A stretch of 64,000 bases of DNA from Bathymodiolus brooksi (Eukaryota; Mollusca; Bivalvia; Mytilida; Modiolidae), in contig OY804589.1 in the NCBI GenBank assembly GCA_963680875.1, positions 17,132,413 through 17,196,412 on the forward strand, written 5' to 3'. Of this stretch, positions 57,333 to 64,000 are shown in pieces. The notes beneath the pieces are model-generated. The model worked only from the letters and a program-made list of their open reading frames with translations. It had not been told where the DNA came from and made no database searches. Each line of letters starts with the position of its first letter. Position 1 is the first letter of the stretch. A program made the translations under genes and the position numbers.

Positions 57333-57378
57333 AATAAAAATGTATATAGTTTAATGTATTGCTTTGTTGTGAAATAAA
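57333..57378 (+). promoter_or_regulatory. Poly(A) signals
   Basis: AATAAA at 57333-57338 and again at 57373-57378; the second is the first bases of an F2 element. Confidence 0.55.
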
Positions 57379-57640
57379 CCTCAGAGAAAACCGAAGGTGC
57401 AATCAAGAATGGACAATCCAGAGACAGTGGCAACATTAGCCACACAAGACACAGGACGAAGACAAACAAAACACCAAAAACACAACAACAGCAAACTTAA
57501 ACCGTGACCTACATGGACCTCACAAAAAAACAGGAGTGAACTCATGTCCTCGCAAAGGGTAAGCTTCTTATAAGACTCCCGTCATGCTACTCATATAGTC
57601 AAGACCTGTTTGCAATCACTTTGCGCAAATAAACACAAAC
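57372..57640 (+). mobile_element. F2 element copy (single-copy reference)
   Basis: AATAAACCTCAGAGAAAACC, GAATGGACAATCCAGAGAC, CACAAGACACAGGACGAAG, ATGTCCTCGCAAAGGGTAAG, TCTTATAAGACTCCCGTC, AGTCAAGACCTGTTTGC. Both F2 array segments (29422 and 58986) occur here once. Confidence 0.7.
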
Positions 57641-57654
57641 AACATAAGTTGTTG

Positions 57655-57740
57655 ACTAATTTTGTCTGTTTATATACTTATGAGTTTTGACTTTCCCTTT
57701 GGAAGATTGTTCGGAGTTCGGTAAATTTATCAATAACCTT
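57655..57740 (+). mobile_element. F4 fragment
   Basis: GACTAATTTTGTCTGTTTAT, TTTGACTTTCCCTTTGGAAG, TTGTTCGGAGTTCGGTAA. Confidence 0.55.
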
Positions 57741-57924
57741 ATAAATGATAAAATGTGCTGGGCTATTGGGTTAGTTAACAGTGATTGTATATGCAACAGC
57801 AGAGCATATTTTAATGGTGTTCGGTTCCTTTTTATATAGTTTCCAGTTCTTTGTATTTATTTACGTATACTGGTGTCCAACACGATTTCCATGTCAGATG
57901 ATATTCTTGTTGTTTAACATTAAT

Positions 57925-58125
57925 ACGAAGGGTGTCGGCCGTGTCGCTAACGGATCAGGAACTGCTTACCTTTCCGGAGCACATTAGTCCCCCCCCCCCC
58001 CGGTTTTAGTGGGGTTCGTGTTACTCCCTCCTTAGTTTTCTGTGTAGTGTTTTGTAGACCATTGCTAGTCCTTTTTTTTAACTATTTCATTGTCTGTCGT
58101 TCAGTTTACGGTTTTTAATAACCCT
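57925..58125 (+). mobile_element. F1 element fragment
   Basis: TCGCTAACGGATCAGGAACT, CCTTTCCGGAGCACATTAG, GGTTTTAGTGGGGTTCGTG, TGTGTAGTGTTTTGTAGACC. Confidence 0.6.
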
Positions 58126-58139
58126 ATAATTATCGTCAA

Positions 58140-58290
58140 ACGTTTGTTATCTCGGAAAAATACAATATCCCCTATGGGATTCGACCCCGGGACCTCTTGC
58201 AGTATAAACAAACGCTCTATCAAATACGTTAAATGAGATATCCACTAACACAGTTAGAAGAAGATGGCTTTAAACCTAATGTGGTTCCCA
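58140..58290 (-). mobile_element. tRNA-like SINE head
   Basis: Reverse complement has GGTCCCGGGGTCGAATCCCA (box B) and GATAGAGCGTTTGTTTATAC. No clean cloverleaf, so not called a tRNA gene. Confidence 0.45.
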
Positions 58291-58329
58291 TACCTTAGGT
58301 AGAGGAGAGTACCTGTTACACATACCTAA

Positions 58330-58850
58330 ACGATATCTCAGCTGAAAAAGGACCTTTGGTAGCCGAGCAGTGGAGGTCGTTGACTTCAAGCCACAAGGAG
58401 AACACTACGGAGTGACTCCCATAGTTGAAATTCTATAATTTTATTTTTGACATTTATTTTGTAAAAAATTCCCCAAATATTAGAATAATCATTTTGGTTG
58501 CAGTAATTTACTATATTTCCTGAAAAAGAACAAATCTAATGAATTTCAAGTCTTGCTACCGCCTCTGTGGTGTAGTGATAAATATATTTGATTCAAATAC
58601 CGTATATCATTGGTTATATTCCCAATTAGGTAAAACCCATGCGAATATGTTCCTTCAGTATGAAGTCATTCGCTAGAACTGAAGACAAGGGACCCATAAT
58701 TTATATTTTATTTGTATTATGTCTTAATGTGTATTGATATTTTCTTGCTTGAACAGATCTTTATTTGTTCATTTATTTGTTACACTTCGGTTGGATTAAT
58801 AGCAATAATTTATTTTATTTTAATTTGAAAACTTTAAGTAAAATTTCTGT
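58330..58850. other. Further tRNA-like fragments and AT-rich DNA
   Basis: 58558-58632 starts CCGCCTCTGTGGTGTAGTGA (box A-like) with a weak box B (TTGGTTATATTCCCAA). 58360-58440 is unrecognised. Confidence 0.35.
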
Positions 58851-59320
58851 TGAGAGACAAGAACCATAACGAAGGGACAATGAAGCATGGACAATCTCCA
58901 GACACACAGACAACATTGATAAACTGAAACAAAACAGACAAACAAGAAAACTCAACAGCAACACAAACCAAACCATCGGGGGTGAACCCGAGTCCTCGCG
59001 AGGAGTAAGCAGTTCCGGTTTCTTCTAAGACACCCGAGTCCTCGCGAGGAGTAAGCAGTTCCGGTTTCTTCTAAGACACCCGAGTCCTCGCGAGGATTAA
59101 GCAGTTCCGGTTTCTTCTAAGACACCCTAGTCCTCGCGAAGAGTAAGCAGTTCCGGTTTCTTCTAAGACACCCGAGTCCTCGCGAAGAGTAAGCAGTTCC
59201 GGTTTCTTCTAAGACACCCGAGTCCTCGCGAAGAGTAAGCAGTTCCGGTTTCTTCTAAGACACCCGAGTCCTCGCGAAGAGTAAGCAGTTCCGGTTTCTT
59301 CTAAAACACCCGCGTTGCGT
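58850..59320 (+). mobile_element. F2 element with expanded 46-bp segment
   Basis: GAGAGACAAGAACCATAACG, AAGGGACAATGAAGCATGG, then the array. Confidence 0.7.
58986..59308 (+). repeat. 46-bp array, 7 units
   Basis: Unit ACCCGAGTCCTCGCGAGGAG, TAAGCAGTTCCGGTTTCTTC, TAAGAC. Confidence 0.9.
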
Positions 59321-59484
59321 CTTGTATTAAAATCCGGTAAATGTCGTATTGGTAATAGGGAACGTACAAATTATGTATACGGGAGAAGATCCATGACCAT
59401 TTGAGAACTAAATATTTAGCAACGATCTTCCAGTTCATGATGACGAAGTTTTGGTTTTTCCTACAGGTACTTTAAGAAGAGTAT

Positions 59485-59605
59485 ATGAAGATACCAAAGG
59501 GGTAATCAGAATCCGTAAATAGAAAAGCAGACAATACAATGGCCAAAAGAAAAAGGACAAAAGGACAAACAACGATCTACAAAAGTATACACAAAACATT
59601 CCTTT
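59485..59605 (-). mobile_element. F1 fragment
   Basis: ATGAAGATACCAAAGGGGTA, CAATACAATGGCCAAAAGAA. Confidence 0.6.
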
Positions 59606-59645
59606 AAATAACTGTTTTCTCCAAAAATAAAAATAAAACACTTAA

Positions 59646-59884
59646 GGGAGCTACCATTTAACTTGCAGGGGGGGGGGGGGGGGGTATGGGTTTTTTTCGG
59701 ACAACACGAGAGTTAGAATATTTTTTTCCCCAGTTATTAACATTAGGTTATATGACAAAAACTCTGTATCAGATTATTTTTTTTCCTCCACCTAAATCAG
59801 AATACTTTTTCAGCAACATTGGGAATCAGAATATTTTTTTAGAAAAAAAACCATAACCCCCCTTCAAGTTAAATCGTCATTCCC
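59646..59884 (-). mobile_element. PIF/Harbinger-like MITE, copy 5 (reverse)
   Basis: GGGAGCTACCATTTAACTTG and TTCAAGTTAAATCGTCATTC ends, TAA flanks (59643-59645, 59885-59887). Interior reversed relative to the other copies. Confidence 0.85.
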
Positions 59885-59889
59885 TAAGC

Positions 59890-60541
59890 ATAAAAGATTA
59901 ACAAAACAAGTTTTATCAATCATGTCCATGTAATAATTTGTCATTGTGTTATTTTTTTGTTTTTATTTTTATTGTTTTATTGTTATAAATCTTTCCTTAA
60001 CGACGGATGTTTAATGAAAAGTTTCCCTAATCGTAATATGTCCATGTACATTAAGTTGACAAATAGTGTTTAAATATAGTGTGTGACATTTTAATCATTA
60101 TGATTACGCATCAACAAGTACATGAACTTAATCATACTATGTACATTTTGTATCCGGTTAATTGTTTCAAGTCGCTACCGAAACTACGTAATGACTAATA
60201 ATGAAACCTATTTAAAACAATCATGGAAAAAATAATTTGCTTAAAACTCTTTGCAAAGCGCCCATTAAATTTAGATCCAATGCCCTAATAATTACAATTT
60301 TTTCTCTGACTGTTGTGAATTATTTAAAAACCCACTTGACCCTATATGTGTTAAGTTACGATGTGTATCACTGTAACAGGAAATGATAATATTCTGTTTA
60401 ACCAGTGTTAAATATGAGATATTGAAGCGTAGATGATTTTAACGGCAGTTTTCGTAAAATTAAGTTGAATTTTAAATTATTTAGAAAAGAATCAGGATTG
60501 TATTGTAAACAGTAAGACCGGATTTAATGTAAGTATATTTA
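59890..60541. other. Unassigned AT-rich stretch
   Basis: No feature supported. Confidence 0.4.
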
Positions 60542-60726
60542 TGTTCTAATTCACGTTGTTCAAACGAACATAAAGTATTTATGTCCTGTTAGCTGTAATA
60601 TTCTATATACGGGGGAAACCAAGTATTTGCGTTACGTACCTATACTTGTTAATAAATAAAACACAAACACAATTGAAGATTGACTGGCGCATTGATCATT
60701 TCGAAGATTGACTGGCACAGTGACCA
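60542..60726 (+). mobile_element. LTR-like end, copy 1
   Basis: TGTTCTAATTCACGTTGTTC, AATATTCTATATACGGGGG, TTGTTAATAAATAAAACACA, then ACTGGCGCATTGATCATTTC, the last block partly duplicated. The AATAAA near the end and a following TGGCGCAGTGACC-type site resemble an LTR 3' edge plus a primer-binding site. Confidence 0.4.
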
Positions 60727-60940
60727 TTTCTATTGTATTAAAACACAACAAACAACATCATATTATAAATAAGTTCATTTTACACAACTTTATGTTTCAC
60801 TAATATTTCACTGTCAATAGTCACTGGAAAGTCTCTATCAATCTATAAAAGATATTTTAAAAATCACAAACTGATTCGTACATACATACATGTATTTCTT
60901 TTCATTATTAGATTATTTACGGTAATTGCATTATATATAT

Positions 60941-61110
60941 GTGGTCGAGTGGTCTAGGGCGCTGGACGTAAGGCTAAGCGAATGGTGCTGCAGTGTATCA
61001 ATGGTGTGAGTTCAAATCCCGTCGAGGGAAGAACAAACATTTGACAGCTCAAAAATCTAATTCTAACACTGTTTGGTTTAATTTTCAGACGTATATATAT
61101 ATATATATAA
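60941..61110 (+). mobile_element. SINE-C copy 2
   Basis: Near-identical to 51472-51638, including GTGTGAGTTCAAATCCCGTC and the (TA)n tail. Confidence 0.7.
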
Positions 61111-61308
61111 TGCAATTACAAGTATATTTTCCCCGCCACATGATCCTCGTGAACCTCATGTTCACGTCTGATGAGTTTGGGTATAAAAATAACCACTAAA
61201 TAAATACTTTATCGAGTCTTGCTACAACATGTCACGTTTACTTTCCATTTCGGGGTATAAATGAAAAATCTTTTTTCAAGATAAGTTAACAGGACTGGTT
61301 AATTATCA

Positions 61309-63112
61309 CACCCTACAACTGGCTATCTGGACAACAGATGTTATCGGGAACTCAGATCATATCTACGTCACACGGAATGACAGGTAGGAATTTTATCTAC
61401 TTTTTGGATTTTAAATTTATGTCTGATTTGTTGCACTACAAATGAAAAATTTGCATACTAAATATGACAGTAGAGGTTTTAATATTTAGTAAGTTTTCAA
61501 TCAATGAAGATAGAATTTGACATTTTCAACAGAGAATTCTTCAGAACATTAACGTTTTCTCTAAAATTTCAAAAGAAAGCACAAGTTTCTATCATATACA
61601 TGAACAATATAGTGTTTCCTCTACCATCCTGTACAACGGGAACTCGAAGTGTTATATAGTAAGAATATAATACGCAATTTCATTCCAATAGTCAAAATGT
61701 TTTGGCTATCGGGAACAGCAGATTATTTTGAAACTGACTATCACTGACAGCAGATGTTGGCAATCGGGAACAACAGTGACATGAATTCTTATTTCTGGTT
61801 TATCCTGTAATAAGTTGAGTCATTAGTGTTTAGAATAATTCAAATATTGAAATTCATGGCTAATGGTTGCCTTTAAATTTCAACACATTGAGATTGTTCC
61901 GAAGTAAAAATATATTTTCGAAGCTGTGAAACCATTAAAAAATAGTTTTTTGTCCAATACCATAGTATTAGCTTTTGCTTGTATTGATTTCCATTGTCAT
62001 TGACTTTGGAAATGTCTTTGATGTGCATAAGCTGAGAAATAACTTGAAAATTACTTCTTTTAAAACGATTTGATTGAATTAGGATATTTAGAAGTTTTGT
62101 AATATTTCATGTTTGATCAATTTCATCAGATCATTGGAGTTAAATGGCAATCGGGAACATGAACAATTTCACGAGACTTTTTAGTGTCAAATCGGGAAAC
62201 AAATGATTTTTCTACAAGTATCAGGAGTAGCCAGGGATGAGCGGTATGAATAATGCACAATAATGAGAGAAACAAAGTTAATTAACAATGGAATTAATAA
62301 ATGCACAATAATGAGAGAAACAAAGTTAATTAACAATGGAATTTCTTTTTTTTTATTTTTTCCATGTTCCCGATTGTCATTTAACTCCACTGATCTGATG
62401 TACGTGATAGCCCGATCTGCTGTCCCCGATAGCCAAAACATTTTGACCATTGGAATGAAATTGCGTATTATATTCTTACTATATAACACTTCGAGTTCCC
62501 GTTGTACAGGAAGGTAGAAGAAACACTATATTTTGCATGTATATGATAGAAACTTGTGCTTTCTTTTGAAATTTTAGAGAAAACGTTAATGTTCTGAAGA
62601 ATTCTCTGTTGAAAATGTCAAATTGAACTGTTTTACCTGTTTTGTCCAAGTATTGTTATAAATACTGTTATAGTGACAGCCGGAGACTTTGAGCCGTAAT
62701 GAAAGGGGGAGGTTTGGCGCTTTAAAATCTGATTCAACCCACCATTTCTTTAGAAATGCCTGTACCAAGTCAGGGTCATTACGGTTTTCACAGTTTTCCG
62801 GTTGTTAACTGATTTTGTCTGTTTATATACTTATGAGTTTTGACTTTCCCTTTGTTAGATTGTTCGGAGTTCGGTAATTTTGTTATTACCCTTATTCAAT
62901 GATTGAAAACTTACTAAATATTAAAACCTATACTGTCATATTTGGTATGCAAATTTCTCATTTGTAGTTGATTTAGACATAAATTTAAAATCCAAAAAGT
63001 AGATAAAATGGAAGAAAAACGTCAAAGAAATTTCCACCTGTCATTCTGTGTGACGTAGATATGATCTGAGTTCCCGATAGCATCTGTTGTCCAGATAGCC
63101 GGTTGTAGGGTG
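61309..63112. mobile_element. Long-inverted-repeat (fold-back-like) element
   Basis: The left end CACCCTACAACTGGCTATCT pairs with the right end AGATAGCCGGTTGTAGGGTG. Arms run at least 61309-61725 and, inverted, 62425-63112, the right one interrupted by F4. A motif like ATCGGGAACNNCAGAT recurs in both arms. The centre holds a direct repeat (ATAATGAGAGAAACAAAGTT at 62260 and 62309). No transposase frame is present. Confidence 0.75.
62654..62903 (+). mobile_element. F4 dispersed repeat, copy 2, inside the right arm
   Basis: TTATAGTGACAGCCGGAGAC, AATCTGATTCAACCCACCAT, TGTCTGTTTATATACTTATG. It has no counterpart in the left arm, so it inserted later. Confidence 0.7.
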
Positions 63113-63830
63113 TTATTATTTATTTATTTGTTTTGCTTATCTGTGATGCTTTTGAAATCTGTGCTTTGTCTTTAATTATAATTACTTTTTAGGCTGCTTA
63201 TTTTAATTTATTTACTTAGTGCTTGAAATTTTAAATTAATTAGTTTAAATTATATTTAATATAGATGTTTTAATTTTTGCTAGTATTTTTATGTACCTTG
63301 TATGTATGCATGTATGTTGTTTTTGTTATATGTATAGTCGATTTGAAAAGCTCTGTAGAGCTTGTGTTTTATGTATGTTGTGATATGTATCGACTTTAAA
63401 TAAAACTTTATTTATTTATTATGGACATTGTTTGTGTACATAATTGTTATAATTAATAAAAATATGCTCTTTAAGTTGTAGGGAGTCACTTACTCTATTC
63501 ATTCTTGTTTTATCTTAATATAGAAAAGACTATATTTATTTCCGTATGAGAGTATCGAGGGAGAAAATAAATTATATATAATGACCAGGAAATAAATAGG
63601 TATATGTACAAAAATGCTACGTATAATACTGATATATTCTTTATACTATAAAGTTATTGATGTAACTGAAAATTTGACTTCACAATAAGCTCGTAGGTCT
63701 CCTCAATACGGTCACTGCCTAGTCTCGATACTGAATTCTACTCACAGTTCTTCAAATACCCCCGTATTCTGAAAACCTGTTCTTAATAATACAGTAAGAA
63801 ATTACTACGCACGATATACATAAATATATC
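63113..63830. other. Possible LINE tail and unassigned DNA
   Basis: 63330-63420 ends TATCGACTTTAAATAAAAC followed by (TTTA)n, like a retroelement 3' end. The rest is unassigned. Confidence 0.35.
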
Positions 63831-63832
63831 TA

Positions 63833-64000
63833 TGTTCTAATTCACGTTGTTCGAACGAACATAAAGTATTTTTGTACTGTTAGCTGTAATATTCTATATA
63901 CCACGAAAACCAAGTATTTTCGTTATGTACCTATACTTGTTAATAAATAAAACACAAACACAATTAAAGATTTACTGGCGCAGTGACCATTTCGACTTAC
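63833..64000 (+). mobile_element. LTR-like end, copy 2 (runs off window)
   Basis: Same blocks as 60542-60726, with TTACTGGCGCAGTGACCATT right after; same orientation, about 3.29 kb apart. Confidence 0.4.

Overview
This is eukaryotic, animal genomic DNA, AT-rich, intron-bearing and dominated by repeats. It holds no bacterial operons, rRNA or CRISPR. tRNA-derived SINEs, short inverted-repeat transposons, non-LTR and Penelope-like retroelement remnants, and mobile elements with an internally repeated core suggest a mollusc, most likely a bivalve. That assignment is inference from repeat style; no housekeeping gene fixes the species. Almost all long open frames here are artefacts of tandem arrays whose unit is a multiple of 3 bp.

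Three host genes can be supported by joining exons on splice signals and reading frame. (1) A Thr/Ser-rich, mucin-like secreted protein on the minus strand at 1-3924: a signal-peptide exon (3864-3924) joins in phase to a repeat exon that runs off the left edge, with one in-frame TGA at 1567-1569. (2) A small secreted peptide of 65 aa on the minus strand (37217-38937), whose first coding exon is only ATG AAG. (3) A 191-aa secreted protein with 14 cysteines on the plus strand (TATA box at 45545, coding exons 48165-57312, poly(A) signals 57333-57378). It has eight coding exons, three of them in-frame microexons of 15, 18 and 12 bp that build the linker between two cysteine-rich halves. The promoter of gene 3 has a second, diverged copy about 1.9 kb upstream.

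Layout: 1-3924 mucin gene; 4000-6250 microsatellite and retroelement 3' remnants; 6248-8230 MITE, CXC-domain fragment and broken LINE; 8450-10690 AT-rich and unassigned; 10690-28150 copies of one dispersed element (F1), three of which carry very large tandem arrays (58 bp x 48 units; 66 bp x about 37; 30 bp x about 218); 28160-29890 retroelement tails, a SINE and an old MITE holding a 72-bp array; 30342-31768 TG-rich low-complexity DNA; 32203-33680 a fold-back-like block of palindromic repeats with polypurine and polypyrimidine arms; 34000-42400 gene 2, more F1 copies and a LINE tail; 42090-45630 the duplicated promoter region; 45577-57378 gene 3 with transposon-filled introns; 57372-60000 F2 elements, tRNA-like SINE heads and a MITE; 60540-64000 two LTR-like ends flanking a 1.8-kb long-inverted-repeat element.

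The strongest cross-cutting observation is that two dispersed families (F1 and F2) have had different internal segments expanded into separate satellites at separate loci. The strongest gene-level observation is the microexon-linked cysteine-rich secreted protein.
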